NCBI RefSeq assembly: GCF_016820515.1
Contig: NZ_JADHDV010000022.1
Span: forward strand, 1 to 61,022
Reading direction: 5' to 3'
DNA from: Pseudoxanthomonas beigongshangi
GTDB lineage: Bacteria; Pseudomonadota; Gammaproteobacteria; Xanthomonadales; Xanthomonadaceae
Length of the DNA: 61,022 bases
Position 1 is the first letter of the stretch. Every line of letters begins with the position of its first letter. Below the pieces are notes generated by a model that saw nothing but the letters and a program-made list of their open reading frames with translations, was not told where the DNA came from and made no database searches. A program made the position numbers and the translations under genes. Below, in pieces: positions 8,355-17,015 of the stretch.

Positions 8355-8993
8355 TCAGCGCATGCATCGGAACGCGTATTCATCCAGTTCCCAGCCCAGC
8401 CGCTCGCGCCCCTGGTCGCTGAGGTCGGTCATCAGGCTGTCCACGTTGTGGCGGATGCGCCGGCAGGGATCGGTCTCGTAGCCGGGGCCCGCGAACAATT
8501 GGCCAATGAAATTGACCACCTGCTCCGGGCTGACCGAACGGCTCATCACGAATCGCCCGGGCCGCTCGCCACCGGGCAGCCGAGCCCGGCGTTGCCGTAG
8601 CGGGTCGCTGCCGAAATCCGGTATCGGGTCGCCCACTCGTGCCCAGGCGACGCCCTGTGCCAGGAGATCGGCCGCGCCGCCGGTACCGGTATCCGTATTG
8701 GCGGGCAGCGGAATGATGGTGTCGTCGGTCGGGCTCGCGGCCGGACGGGATGGGAGATGGTGAGCGGCCGCCGGAAGCGGGGATCTGGGGGTATCGGATG
8801 TTGCCGGTGGGGCGAAGAAGGGAACCGGCGCCGTGATCGGCGATTCACGCGGCCAGAAACGGAGCCGCAGGCGGGACTCGCCATCCGTCATCGCCGCCGG
8901 AGCCGGCAGGCGCCAGAGCAGACCGATCACCAACGCGTGCAATGCGACCACGACGAATACGGCGATGCCGTTGTGCTTGAAGCGGTCTGACAA
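8355..8993 (-). CDS. Hypothetical protein with one N-terminal membrane helix
   Basis: I do not recognise a family. The 212-residue protein opens with a short basic segment and one transmembrane helix (residues about 9-28, IAVFVVVALHALVIGLLW). This is followed by a long Pro/Ala/Thr-rich linker (about 35-110) and a compact C-terminal part with two Cys (DPCRRIRHNVDSLMTD and YAFRCM). The layout, one anchor plus a proline-rich linker plus a small periplasmic domain, recalls TonB-like or Tol-like proteins, but the TonB C-terminal signature is not visible. Translation probably starts at TTG (8993), supported by the GGGGAG site about 9 bases upstream; no good ATG is available. Confidence 0.6.
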   Translation of the reverse strand: MSDRFKHNGIAVFVVVALHALVIGLLWRLPAPAAMTDGESRLRLRFWPRESPITAPVPFFAPPATSDTPRSPLPAAAHHLPSRPAASPTDDTIIPLPANTDTGTGGAADLLAQGVAWARVGDPIPDFGSDPLRQRRARLPGGERPGRFVMSRSVSPEQVVNFIGQLFAGPGYETDPCRRIRHNVDSLMTDLSDQGRERLGWELDEYAFRCMR

Positions 8994-9161
8994 CCCTGTC
9001 GCTCCCCTTTCCTGGCCTTGGAGTGTGGCCGTGCGCGGGTTAAACGGGAGTTAGACGTGGGGGTGTTTCGTTCGATGTGACTTTCGGACCTTTCCGGTCC
9101 CCGCACCGCCGCGACAACATGCCGGCGACACGACCTTGTCCCGGAAGCGCAGGTATCCGCC

Positions 9162-9293
9162 ATGCCCAGGAAAATCCTCATCGGTCTGTTGCTGGTGGCG
9201 CTGGCCTGCGCCATCGCCGGTTCCGGCTACGCGTTCGGCAAGTACTTGGCACAGCGCGATCACGCGGCCGGGGTATCGGCCGCGACCGGCTAG
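9162..9293 (+). CDS. Small single-pass membrane protein (43 aa)
   Basis: This short ORF encodes MPRKILIGLLLVALACAIAG and continues to residue 43. It has a basic start, one hydrophobic helix of about 18 residues with a Gly-rich end (GSGYAFGKYLA), and a polar tail. An AGGT-like site lies 8-12 bases upstream. Its TAG stop overlaps the TAG stop of the convergent lipoprotein gene on the other strand (shared CTAG at 9290-9293). Length and composition fit a small envelope protein, but no homologue is recalled and the call rests on composition and start context only. Confidence 0.5.
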   Translation: MPRKILIGLLLVALACAIAGSGYAFGKYLAQRDHAAGVSAATG

Positions 9294-9970
9294 GGCGACT
9301 CGATGGTGATGGTGGGATCGTTGAAGCGCGAATACGCCAGGGTCATCGTGTAGGGGCCACCGTTGGCGGTCTCGCCGCTGTGCTGGAGCTGCAGCGGACG
9401 CCCCTCGCGATCGATCCAGTACAGGAACTCGCCGGGCTCGGGTTGGGTATGCCGCACGCGATAGCGGCGCGCGCGCTGGCCGGCGAGATCCTCCTCGCCC
9501 AGGAACTCGGCCGACAGGCCGCTGCGGTTCTCGCGGATCTTCATCGGATCGCGCCATTGGCTGACGGTGCCTTCGGGAATCGGCACCTTGGTCTGCTGGC
9601 CGTGCATTTCCATGTACATGGTGTCGCCGATGATCACCTGGGTACCGACCGGCATGATCATGCGGTAGCGGTCCGGTGCGACGAAGTCCATTTCGTTCTG
9701 CATCGGCTGGCTGCCCTCCACGGTCATCACCGCGTGGAAGCTGCGCGCCGCCAGGAATTTCTCCATCGACGCGGTGACCTCGCCCAGCGCATCCACGGCC
9801 GGCGCCGCGGGCGCCGGGGCGCGCGCGGCGTCGGGTCCGGGGGCGGGCGTTCCGGTCGCGGCCGGTTCCGGTTGCCGTGAGCACGCCGCGGCCAGGGCCA
9901 GGGCAGCCGTCGCCAGCAGCAAGGGAAGGAATCGGGATGGTCGGGGAGGCGACACGCGGCTGGGGAACAT
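9290..9970 (-). CDS. Lipoprotein resembling LolA-type outer-membrane lipoprotein carriers
   Basis: The 226-residue product starts MFPSRVSPPRPSRFLPLLLA and has a lipobox AAAC after a hydrophobic stretch (Cys near 31). After an Ala/Pro-rich linker, the mature part has the pattern of the LolA/LppX-like beta fold: FLAARSFHAVMTVEG, then MDFVAPDRYRMIMPVGTQV, then GQRARRYRVRHTQPEPGEFL, YWIDREGRPLQLQ and a closing TMTLAYSRFNDPTI. Such folds bind hydrophobic ligands or lipoproteins. The ATG at 9970 is preceded by GGAG at proper distance; a longer frame starting at 10060 lacks conserved features. Whether it carries lipoproteins is inference. Confidence 0.65.
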   Translation of the reverse strand: MFPSRVSPPRPSRFLPLLLATAALALAAACSRQPEPAATGTPAPGPDAARAPAPAAPAVDALGEVTASMEKFLAARSFHAVMTVEGSQPMQNEMDFVAPDRYRMIMPVGTQVIIGDTMYMEMHGQQTKVPIPEGTVSQWRDPMKIRENRSGLSAEFLGEEDLAGQRARRYRVRHTQPEPGEFLYWIDREGRPLQLQHSGETANGGPYTMTLAYSRFNDPTITIESP

Positions 9971-10133
9971 GGTGGAACTCCGGGTGTGGGAACGGCGGCC
10001 GCTTGGGTCCGTGCGTTGGGGGAGTCCGGGCGGCGCGTTCACGCCCCGGGCCCCAGGCACCGCACGGGCCCAAGCGGCCGGGACCCTATCGATGCCAACG
10101 CGAACCGGGCGTCGAAAACGGCCACGGCTCGGC

Positions 10134-10139
10134 CATAAT
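10134..10139 (+). promoter_or_regulatory. -10-like hexamer close to WYL regulator start
   Basis: CATAAT ends 6 bases before the ATG at 10146. No Shine-Dalgarno sequence is present, so a leaderless transcript is plausible. Confidence 0.4.
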
Positions 10140-10145
10140 CATGGC

Positions 10146-11117
10146 ATGGACAAGATCGAACGCATCACCGCCCTGCATCGCATCCTGAAGGCCTCGCGCT
10201 ATCCGGTCACGGTCAAGCGCCTGCAGGAGGAACTCGGTTGTTCGCGCGCCACCGTCTATCGCGATCTGGCCTACCTGCGTGACGCGTTGATGGCGCCCAT
10301 CGAGGGCGACGGCGAAGCCGGTTTCCGGTACGACGCGGCCGAAGGCGAGCGGTTCGAACTGCCCGGCCTGTGGCTGAGCTCGGAAGAACTGTATGCCCTG
10401 CTGGCGGCCCAGCAGCTGCTGGTGCGCACCGGCGGCGGCGTGCTGTCCGGCGCGCTGGCGCCGTTGCAGAAGCGCATCGAGGGGCTGCTCGCCGATCACG
10501 CGGGCGTGTCCCAGTGGCCGGTGGATCGGGTGCGGGTGATTCCGCATCGCGGACGCCGGCTGGACGAGGCCAGCTTCCGCACCGTCGCCTCGGCCGTGCT
10601 GGAGCGCAAGCAGCTCGCGTTCGAGTATCGCGCCCGCTCCACCGACGAGCGCACCCGCCGCACCGTGTCACCGCAGCGCATCACCCACTACCGCGACAAC
10701 TGGTACCTGGATGCCTGGGACCACGAGCGCAGGGCGCTGCGCAGCTTCGCGGTGGATCGCATCGGCGGCGCGCGCCTGCTGGAAGAGGCGGCGCAGGATC
10801 TGGCCAACGACGACCTCAACCAGCACCTGGCGTCCAGCTACGGCATCTTTTCCGGTGAACCGAAGGGATGGGCGACGATCCTGTTCAGCCCCAAGGCCGC
10901 GCGCTGGGTCGCCGACGAGCAGTGGCATTCCAAGCAGCAGGGTCGCCACCTTCCCGACGGCCGCTACGAGTTGAAGGTGCCCTACAGCGTTTCCCGCGAA
11001 TTGCTGATGGACATCCTGCATTACGGCGCGGACGCGGAAATCATCGAACCTTCGGTGCTGCGCGAGCAGGCCAAGTCCCTGCTGGAACTGGCGCTGTCCA
11101 ATTACGGGAAGCGTTGA
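10146..11117 (+). CDS. WYL-domain transcriptional regulator (YafY/PafBC type)
   Basis: The 323-residue protein has an N-terminal HTH_11 winged helix (residues about 5-60: RITALHRILKASRYPVTVKR, then LGCSRATVYRDLAYLRDAL). The central WYL domain spans about 140-215, with the sheet AFEYRAR, PQRITHYRDNWYLDAWDHE and the ligand-facing RSFAVDRI. The C-terminal WCX extension ends LLELALSNYGKR. WYL regulators sense oligonucleotides, single-stranded DNA or cyclic nucleotides and often control DNA-damage or defence genes. No such target gene is adjacent, so the regulon is unknown. The start is fixed by conserved HTH length and by the upstream hexamer. Confidence 0.9.
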   Translation: MDKIERITALHRILKASRYPVTVKRLQEELGCSRATVYRDLAYLRDALMAPIEGDGEAGFRYDAAEGERFELPGLWLSSEELYALLAAQQLLVRTGGGVLSGALAPLQKRIEGLLADHAGVSQWPVDRVRVIPHRGRRLDEASFRTVASAVLERKQLAFEYRARSTDERTRRTVSPQRITHYRDNWYLDAWDHERRALRSFAVDRIGGARLLEEAAQDLANDDLNQHLASSYGIFSGEPKGWATILFSPKAARWVADEQWHSKQQGRHLPDGRYELKVPYSVSRELLMDILHYGADAEIIEPSVLREQAKSLLELALSNYGKR

Positions 11118-11133
11118 GCGGTAGTGTTTCGGT

Positions 11134-11156
11134 CAGCGGAGCAAGCTCCGCTCTAC
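11134..11156 (-). repeat. GTAG-type REP palindrome, copy 2
   Basis: It is identical over 23 bases to the copy at 7171-7193 and in the same orientation. It lies 17 bases after the WYL regulator stop. Stem AGCGGAGC/GCTCCGCT, loop AA, GTAG foot on the minus strand. Confidence 0.75.
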
Positions 11157-11190
11157 CGGTACGCTGTATCCCTTATGGGGAGAGAGCCCC

Positions 11191-11280
11191 TTTGACCAGC
11201 CACTTCGGCTGTTGAGGAGCGCTTGCTCTTGGCGCTAAAAGCAAATCCCCCTCGGTCCCCCTTTTACAAAGGGGGAGGCA
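11191..11280. repeat. Partial GCAAATCCCCC-type element
   Basis: 11191-11226 is the inverted counterpart of the module at 6899-6932 (small AGCC/GGCT hairpin and GAGGAGCGCTTGC). 11241-11251 is the GCAAATCCCCC end, followed by CCCCCTTTTACAAAGGGGG, a hairpin also seen in the other copies. The second terminal repeat is missing, so this is a broken or half copy. Confidence 0.6.
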
Positions 11281-11295
11281 AAGCGCAGCTTGATT

Positions 11296-11344
11296 CCCGA
11301 ATCCCGAATCCCGAATCCCGAATCCCGAATCCCGAATCCCGAAT
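11296..11344. repeat. Perfect tandem heptamer array, 7 x CCCGAAT
   Basis: Seven uninterrupted copies of CCCGAAT fill 49 bases and abut the stop codon of the lipocalin gene. On the minus strand the unit is ATTCGGG, the same heptamer that builds the hairpin arms at 21666 and 42681. Being a perfect short tandem array, its copy number is likely to vary by slippage. Confidence 0.85.
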
Positions 11345-11943
11345 CAGGGATTCTTCGGTTCTGCAAACCCCGGGTTGCCCACCTGCGAAGGCAGCTGCGG
11401 CTCGCGGACCAACTGGCGTGCGTTGACGCCGTGGTCGCGCATCTTGCGGATGAGCTGCTGGTAGAGCGCGTCGTCCATGTCGGGGGAGCGCGAGAAGATC
11501 CAGCCGAGGTCGCGCTCGGGATAGCTGATCAGCGCCCAGGAGTAGTCGGGCGCGACTTCCAGGATGCGGAACTTGGCGGGTACCACGCCGACGAACCACA
11601 GCGTCCAGTCGCGGTTGCCGCTGCCACCTTTCACCGACGCGCGCGCTTCGCGAACTTGTTCAGGTTCATCGAAGCCTTCGCGGTGGAGATAGCGCACGCC
11701 GATGCGGTCGCCTTCGCGGGCGGTGTACTCGTACCGGCCGGTCACGTGGCCGCGTTCGGCGAAATAGGGAATGTGCGCGGTCACGTACCAGGTGCCCATG
11801 AACCGCGGCAGGTCGATGTCCGTCGCCTGCACCGGTGCCTCCAGGCCCATCGATCGGGTCTCGCTCTGGCTGGCACAGGCGGTCACCGCGGCAATCAGGG
11901 CGCACGTCAGGACGGCGCGAAGACGGCACAGCGATGGGGACAT
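11344..11943 (-). CDS. blc: Bacterial lipocalin (Blc family) lipoprotein
   Basis: The 199-residue product has a lipoprotein signal ending VTACASQ, placing it probably in the outer membrane. The lipocalin structurally conserved region is seen in DLPRFMGTWYVTAHIPYFAE (GxW motif), followed by GRYEYTAREGDRIGVRYLHR, WTLWFVGVVPAKFRILEVAPDYSWALISYPERDLGWIFSR, and a C-terminal helix. Blc binds lysophospholipids and fatty acids and is linked to envelope stress in E. coli. The length and motif order match. The TGA stop touches a heptamer tandem repeat. No operon partner is evident. Confidence 0.9.
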   Translation of the reverse strand: MSPSLCRLRAVLTCALIAAVTACASQSETRSMGLEAPVQATDIDLPRFMGTWYVTAHIPYFAERGHVTGRYEYTAREGDRIGVRYLHREGFDEPEQVREARASVKGGSGNRDWTLWFVGVVPAKFRILEVAPDYSWALISYPERDLGWIFSRSPDMDDALYQQLIRKMRDHGVNARQLVREPQLPSQVGNPGFAEPKNP

Positions 11944-12108
11944 GCGGGACTCCTGGGTGATGGATCGTCACAACCCGCCGCCGGAACGGTGGGCAGGGCG
12001 AATATCGCATATCGGCATGAAGGCGAGAATCTCTGAACGGATACATCGCGTCGCAATCCGTGAGAAGGCGGCGCGGCAGGCTGGAGCCCTGTCCATCGGA
12101 GCCCTGCC

Positions 12109-12432
12109 ATGCGCGACTTTGCCCACTCGATTTCCGCCGACGCCCGTCCCTCCCGCGCGCCGGACCCGCAGCTCGAAAGGTTGTTGCGCCGCGTGGTTGC
12201 GATCGGCCTGGCGCTGGTGCTGCTGTTCCCGCTGGCCCGCGGGCAGATTCCCTGGCTGGGATGGGCGCCGCTGTGGCTGGTCGGCATGCCGCTGGCGGCC
12301 TGGTGGGCGCTGCACCGCTTCCGCCTGCCGCAATGGCCGGTGCGCCGCGACGCGGCCGGACGCCGGCGGAACCGTCCGCAGGCCCGGCGCCGGGCGCGGA
12401 TGCCGCGTACCGCCGGGTTGCGGGCGGCCTGA
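12109..12432 (+). CDS. Small conserved membrane protein
   Basis: The 107-residue product starts MRDFAHSISADARPSRAPDP, a polar N-terminus, followed by two hydrophobic segments (VVAIGLALVLLFPLA and APLWLVGMPLAAWWALH), and ends in an Arg-rich tail. The pattern is that of the short 'conserved hypothetical' proteins common in xanthomonads, but no function is known. Two membrane helices with a positive C-terminus suggest an inner-membrane location with both ends in the cytoplasm. It lies alone between the lipocalin (minus strand) and the peptidase gene. Confidence 0.65.
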   Translation: MRDFAHSISADARPSRAPDPQLERLLRRVVAIGLALVLLFPLARGQIPWLGWAPLWLVGMPLAAWWALHRFRLPQWPVRRDAAGRRRNRPQARRRARMPRTAGLRAA

Positions 12433-12490
12433 GCCGTCCGTGGGCCTGACGCGCACTGACGTTCGACAGGGGAGGGCGGCCACGGACTTG

Positions 12491-12499
12491 TGCTAGCGT
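12491..12499 (+). promoter_or_regulatory. Extended -10 promoter element before the S9 peptidase
   Basis: TGC followed directly by TAGCGT (12494-12499) forms an extended -10. No convincing -35 box is present. Transcription starting near 12506 would leave a leader of about 28 bases containing the CCGGAG ribosome site of the ATG at 12534. Confidence 0.35.
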
Positions 12500-12533
12500 G
12501 AAGGAATTGTCTTCGCAATCCGGAGTTTCCCTC

Positions 12534-14633
12534 ATGTCCAAGCTTGTCCATGCCTGCCTGGCGGCAGGCCTCGCCGCCGCTGCCGTCAGTGGCCACGCCC
12601 AGGAGCAGAACAACGTGGCCAACGACCCCTACGCATGGCTGGAAGAGGTGGAAGGCCAGAAACAGCTGGACTGGGTGCGGGCGCAGAACGCGAAGGCCGA
12701 GGCTGAAATCGCTTCCACGCCGGAGTTCAAGCAACTGGAAGCCAGCATCCTGGCCATCCTGGATTCGGACGCCAAGATTCCGGGCGTGCAGAAGATCGGC
12801 CCGTACTACTACAACTTCTGGAAGGACAAGCAGCACGAGCGCGGCCTGTGGCGCCGTACCACCCTGGAGGAGTACCGCAAGCCCCAGCCGCAGTGGGAAA
12901 CCGTGCTGGACCTGGACGCGCTGAACAAGGCCGAGGGCAAGAACTGGGTCTGGCACGGCGCCGACTGCCGCAAGCCCGACTACACCCGCTGCCTGATCGC
13001 GCTCTCGCGCGGCGGCGCCGACGCCGACGAGACCCGCGAATTCGACCTGACCACCAAGACCTTCCTCAAGGACGGCTTCTACCGTCCGGAAGCCAAGGGC
13101 GGCCTGGGCTGGAAGGATGCCGACACCGTCTATGTCTTCACCGATTTCGGCGACGGCAGCATGACCACCTCCGGCTATCCGCGCATCGTCAAGGAATGGA
13201 AGCGCGGCACCCCGCTGTCGGCCGCCACCGTCGTCTACGAAGGCAAGCCGGACGACATGTACATCGCCGCCTTCCATGACGACACCCCGGGCTTCCAGCG
13301 CGACTTCGTCAGCCGCACGCTGGCCTTCTACAACGACGAACTTTTCCTGCGCGGCGCCGACGGCAAGCTGGTCAAGATCGACGTGCCCAATTCGGTCAAC
13401 AAGGGCGCCTTCCGCGAATGGCTGACCCTGGAACTGCGCGAACCGTGGACCGTCGGCGGCAAGACCTACAAGGCCGGCTCGCTGCTGGTCGCCAAGCTCG
13501 ACGACTTCATGGCCGGCAAGCGCGAGTTCGACGTGCTGTTCGAGCCGACCGATCGCACCTCGCTGGCCAGCTTCACCTTCACCCGCCACCACCTGGTGCT
13601 CAACGTCCTGGAGGACGTCAAGAACAAGCTCAGCGTGCTGACTCCCGGCGAAGGCGGCTGGAAGAAGAGCGAATTCGTCGGCGCGCCCGCGTTCGGCACC
13701 CTCGGCGTCAGCGCGGTCGATTCGGATGAAAGCGACGCGGTCTGGCTGACCGCCACCGACTACCTGACCCCGACCACCCTGTCGCTGGCCGACATCGGCA
13801 AGCAGCCGGAACAGCTGAAGACGATGCCGACCTTCTTCGATGCCTCGAAGGACGTCATCGAGCAGCATTTCGCCACCTCCAAGGACGGCACCAAGGTGCC
13901 CTACTTCGTGGTGCGTCCGAAGGACCTGAAGCTGGACGGCAACACCCCGACCCTGCTGTACGGCTACGGCGGCTTCGAGGTCTCGCTGACCCCGGCCTAC
14001 TCCGGCGCGGTCGGCAAGGGCTGGCTGGAGAAGGGGGGCGTGTACGTGGTCGCCAACATCCGCGGCGGCGGTGAGTACGGTCCGCGCTGGCACCAGGCCG
14101 CGCTGAAGGCCAACCGCCACAAGGCCTACGAGGACTTCGCCGCGGTCGCGCAGGATCTGGTCGCGCGCAAGATCACCACCGCCAGCCGCCTGGGCACCCA
14201 GGGCGGCAGTAACGGCGGCCTGCTGATGGGCAACATGCTGACCCAGTACCCGGAACTGTTCGGCGCGATCGTCGTGCAGGTGCCGCTGCTGGACATGAAG
14301 CGCTACAGCCACCTGCTGGCCGGCGCGTCGTGGATGGCCGAGTACGGCAATCCCGACACCGCCGACTGGGACTACATCAAGACCTTCTCGCCGTACCACC
14401 TGTTCGATCCGGCCAAGACCTATCCGGCGACCCTGTTCACCACCTCCACCCGCGATGACCGCGTCCACCCCGGCCACGCGCGCAAGATGATGGCCAAGAT
14501 GCTGGAAGCCAACAAGGACGTGCGCTACTACGAGAACATCGAAGGTGGCCACGGTGGCGCGGCCAACAATGCCCAGGCCGCGCACATGAGTGCGCTGGCC
14601 TACACCTTCCTGTGGCAGCAACTGGCCAAGTAA
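12534..14633 (+). CDS. Exported prolyl oligopeptidase family protein (S9A)
   Basis: This is a 699-residue peptidase with a signal peptide (MSKLVHACLAAGLAAAAVSGHAQ), so it acts in the periplasm or outside. Residues about 30-420 form the beta-propeller that gates the active site (NDPYAWLEEVEGQKQLDWV at its start). The C-terminal alpha/beta hydrolase holds the nucleophile in GTQGGSNGGLLMG (near 560), the Asp in TRDDRVHPGH and the His in EGGHGGAANN. S9A enzymes cut short peptides after Pro or related residues. The ATG at 12534 follows a CCGGAG site; an upstream in-frame start at 12498 would spoil the signal peptide. A second S9 peptidase follows 165 bases downstream, separated by a hairpin repeat. 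Confidence 0.93.
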   Translation: MSKLVHACLAAGLAAAAVSGHAQEQNNVANDPYAWLEEVEGQKQLDWVRAQNAKAEAEIASTPEFKQLEASILAILDSDAKIPGVQKIGPYYYNFWKDKQHERGLWRRTTLEEYRKPQPQWETVLDLDALNKAEGKNWVWHGADCRKPDYTRCLIALSRGGADADETREFDLTTKTFLKDGFYRPEAKGGLGWKDADTVYVFTDFGDGSMTTSGYPRIVKEWKRGTPLSAATVVYEGKPDDMYIAAFHDDTPGFQRDFVSRTLAFYNDELFLRGADGKLVKIDVPNSVNKGAFREWLTLELREPWTVGGKTYKAGSLLVAKLDDFMAGKREFDVLFEPTDRTSLASFTFTRHHLVLNVLEDVKNKLSVLTPGEGGWKKSEFVGAPAFGTLGVSAVDSDESDAVWLTATDYLTPTTLSLADIGKQPEQLKTMPTFFDASKDVIEQHFATSKDGTKVPYFVVRPKDLKLDGNTPTLLYGYGGFEVSLTPAYSGAVGKGWLEKGGVYVVANIRGGGEYGPRWHQAALKANRHKAYEDFAAVAQDLVARKITTASRLGTQGGSNGGLLMGNMLTQYPELFGAIVVQVPLLDMKRYSHLLAGASWMAEYGNPDTADWDYIKTFSPYHLFDPAKTYPATLFTTSTRDDRVHPGHARKMMAKMLEANKDVRYYENIEGGHGGAANNAQAAHMSALAYTFLWQQLAK

Positions 14634-14649
14634 CCGCAAGCGCGTGAAT

Positions 14650-14730
14650 GCCTTCCCCGTTCGCAGGGAAGGCCGGACAAATCCCTTCCCCCGCCCGCGG
14701 GGGAAGGTGCCCGAAGGGCGGATGGGGGCA
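14650..14730. repeat. CCTTCCCC hairpin repeat, copy 1
   Basis: Two hairpins fill the space between the peptidase genes: GCCTTCCC/GGGAAGGC at 14650-14673 and CCTTCCCCCGC/GCGGGGGAAGG at 14684-14707 (11-bp perfect stem, 2-base loop), followed by GTGCCCGAAGGGCGGATGGG. A relative lies at 17016-17134. No gene is present here. Confidence 0.65.
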
Positions 14731-14798
14731 AGCCCGGCGACTGCGGTCGCCAACCCCCGATCTCCCACCATTGCATCCCGCCGGAACGGACCCCATCC

Positions 14799-16919
14799 AT
14801 GAAACCGACTTCCTTCCTGTTCGCGACCGTACTGATGACCGCTCCCTTCGCTTCCGCCGCCGCCGACCTCACGCCGCCCGATGCCGCCAGGAAGCCGCAC
14901 GTGGTCAAGGCACCGTTCGGCGCCGAGCGCAATGACGAGTACTACTGGCTGCGCGACGACGATCGCAAGAACCCGGAAATGCTGGCCTACCTCAAGGCCG
15001 AGAACGCCTACGCCGACGCGCTGATGGCGCCGCTCAAGCCGTTGCAGGACGCCATCTACAAGGAGATTGTCGGCCGCATCAAGCAGGATGACAGCAGCGT
15101 GCCGTACCGCGAGCGCGGCTACTGGTACTACACCCGTTTCGAGACCGGCAAGGACTATCCCGTCCATGCCCGTCGCAAGGCCAACATGGAAGCGGCCGAG
15201 GAAGTGCTGCTGGACGTCAACGCGCTGGCCGAAGGCAAGGGTTACTACAGCGTGGGCGACTACGAGGTCACCCAGGACAACGGCATCCTCGCCTACGCCG
15301 AGGATGCGGTGGGCCGTCGCCAATACGTCATCAGGTTCAAGAACCTGGCCACCGGCGAGTTGTACCCGGATCAAATCACCGGCGTCTCGCCCAACCTGGT
15401 CTGGGCCGACGACAACAAGACGCTGTTCTATGTCGAGAACGACCCGGAGACCCTGCTGACCGTGCGGGTGAAGAAGCACGTGCTCGGCACGCCGGCCTCG
15501 CAGGACGTGCTGGTCTACGAGGAGAAGGACGACAGTTTCTACATGGGCATCGGCCGTACCCGCGACGACAAGTTCATCTGCATCGGCGTGGAAAGCACGG
15601 TGTCCTCCGAATCGCGCTGCGCGCCGGCCGCCAATCCGGCCGAGTTCACCGTGCTGGCGCCGCGCGAGCGCGACGTCGAGTACAGCGCCGACCACCTGGA
15701 TGGCCGCTGGGTCATCCGCACCAACTGGAAGGCGCAGAACTTCAAGATCATGACCGCGCCCGACGGCGCCACTTCCCGCGAGCAGTGGAAGGAGTGGGTG
15801 CCGCACAGCGACAAGGTCTACATCGAGGGCTTCGAACTGTTCGACGGCTTCACCGCCATCAGCGAGCGTTCCGAGGGCCTGGAGCGGATCCGCCTGCTGC
15901 GTGCCGACGGCAAGGAGGAGTACGTGAAGGCCGACGAGCCGGCTTATTCGATGGGCCTGGACGTCAACTCCGAACACGACACCGACTGGCTGCGCTACAG
16001 CTACACGTCGATGACCACGCCGGCCACGACCTATGAGTTGAACACGAAGACCGGCGAGCGCCGGCAGCTCAAGCAGCAGCCGGTGATCGGCTACGACGCG
16101 TCCAAATACACCACCGAACGCGTATGGGTCGAGGCCCGCGACGGCACCAAGGTGCCGGTGTCGCTGGTGTACAAGAACGGCTTCAAGAAGGACGGCACCG
16201 CCGCCCTGCTGCAGTACGGGTACGGCAGCTATGGCGCCTCGATGGATCCGGGTTTCAGCGGCCCGGTGGTCAGCTTGCTGGATCGCGGCATGGTGTATGC
16301 CATCGCCCACATCCGCGGTGGCCAGGAAATGGGCCGCGCGTGGTACGACAACGGCAAGCTGCTGCACAAGAAGAACACCTTCAACGACTTCGTCGACGTC
16401 ACCGACGCGCTGGTCAAGCAGGGCTACGCGGCCAAGGATCGCGTCGCCGCGATGGGCGGCAGCGCCGGTGGCCTGCTGATGGGCGCGATCACCAACCTGG
16501 CGCCGGACAAGTACCGCGCGATCGTCTCGCAGGTGCCGTTCGTGGACGTGGTGACGACCATGCTGGATCCGACCATCCCACTGACCACCAATGAGTACGA
16601 CGAGTGGGGCAATCCGGAGAAGAAGGAGTTCTACGACTACATCGTCACCTACTCGCCGTACGACAACCTCAAGTCGCATGCGTATCCGGCGATCTTCGTC
16701 GGCACCGGCCTGTGGGACTCGCAGGTGCAGTACTGGGAACCGGCCAAGTACGTTGCCCGCCTGCGCGACGTCAACACCGGCAAGCTGCCGGTGCTGTTCC
16801 GCACCAACATGGAAGCCGGCCACGGCGGCAAGTCCGGCCGCTTCCGCCGCTACCAGGAAATGTCGGAGTACTACGCGTTCGTGCTGGATCAGCTCGGGGC
16901 GGATACCGCGGTCAAGTAA
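14799..16919 (+). CDS. ptrB: Exported oligopeptidase B-like peptidase (S9A)
   Basis: The 706-residue enzyme has a signal peptide (MKPTSFLFATVLMTAPFASAAA), unlike cytoplasmic E. coli OpdB, so it should be periplasmic. The N-terminal part matches oligopeptidase B: KPHVVKAPFGAERNDEYYWLRDDDRKNPEM. The catalytic part contains AHIRGGQEMGRAWYDNGK, the nucleophile in AMGGSAGGLLMGAITN (near 555), Asp in VGTGLWDSQVQYWEPAKYVA and His in EAGHGGKSGRFRRY. OpdB cleaves short peptides after Arg or Lys. A strong terminator follows. Together with its upstream neighbour it gives the cell two exported S9 enzymes of different specificity. Confidence 0.92.
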   Translation: MKPTSFLFATVLMTAPFASAAADLTPPDAARKPHVVKAPFGAERNDEYYWLRDDDRKNPEMLAYLKAENAYADALMAPLKPLQDAIYKEIVGRIKQDDSSVPYRERGYWYYTRFETGKDYPVHARRKANMEAAEEVLLDVNALAEGKGYYSVGDYEVTQDNGILAYAEDAVGRRQYVIRFKNLATGELYPDQITGVSPNLVWADDNKTLFYVENDPETLLTVRVKKHVLGTPASQDVLVYEEKDDSFYMGIGRTRDDKFICIGVESTVSSESRCAPAANPAEFTVLAPRERDVEYSADHLDGRWVIRTNWKAQNFKIMTAPDGATSREQWKEWVPHSDKVYIEGFELFDGFTAISERSEGLERIRLLRADGKEEYVKADEPAYSMGLDVNSEHDTDWLRYSYTSMTTPATTYELNTKTGERRQLKQQPVIGYDASKYTTERVWVEARDGTKVPVSLVYKNGFKKDGTAALLQYGYGSYGASMDPGFSGPVVSLLDRGMVYAIAHIRGGQEMGRAWYDNGKLLHKKNTFNDFVDVTDALVKQGYAAKDRVAAMGGSAGGLLMGAITNLAPDKYRAIVSQVPFVDVVTTMLDPTIPLTTNEYDEWGNPEKKEFYDYIVTYSPYDNLKSHAYPAIFVGTGLWDSQVQYWEPAKYVARLRDVNTGKLPVLFRTNMEAGHGGKSGRFRRYQEMSEYYAFVLDQLGADTAVK

Positions 16920-16947
16920 TCCGCTCTCGCTTCATCGCGATGCTTGC

Positions 16948-16981
16948 AGAAGAGCCGGGCCATGCCCGGCTCTTCTTTTTG
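16948..16981 (+). terminator. Rho-independent terminator of the oligopeptidase gene
   Basis: A perfect 13-bp stem (AGAAGAGCCGGGC at 16948-16960, loop CAT, complement at 16964-16976) is followed by a T-run. It lies 29 bases after the stop codon. Confidence 0.9.
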
Positions 16982-17015
16982 CACCTGGCTCATGGAGTGA
17001 TTTTCCTTATCGAGC

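Noticed and set aside
11296-11344. CRISPR-like array
   Set aside because: The heptamers are contiguous without spacers, so this is a simple tandem repeat and not a CRISPR.
11907-16823. A very long open frame (over 1,600 codons) on the minus strand opposite the two S9 peptidases
   Set aside because: It overlaps two clear peptidase genes, has low-complexity Arg/His/Gly/Val-rich content, lacks a start context and family motifs, and is the expected shadow of high-GC coding DNA.
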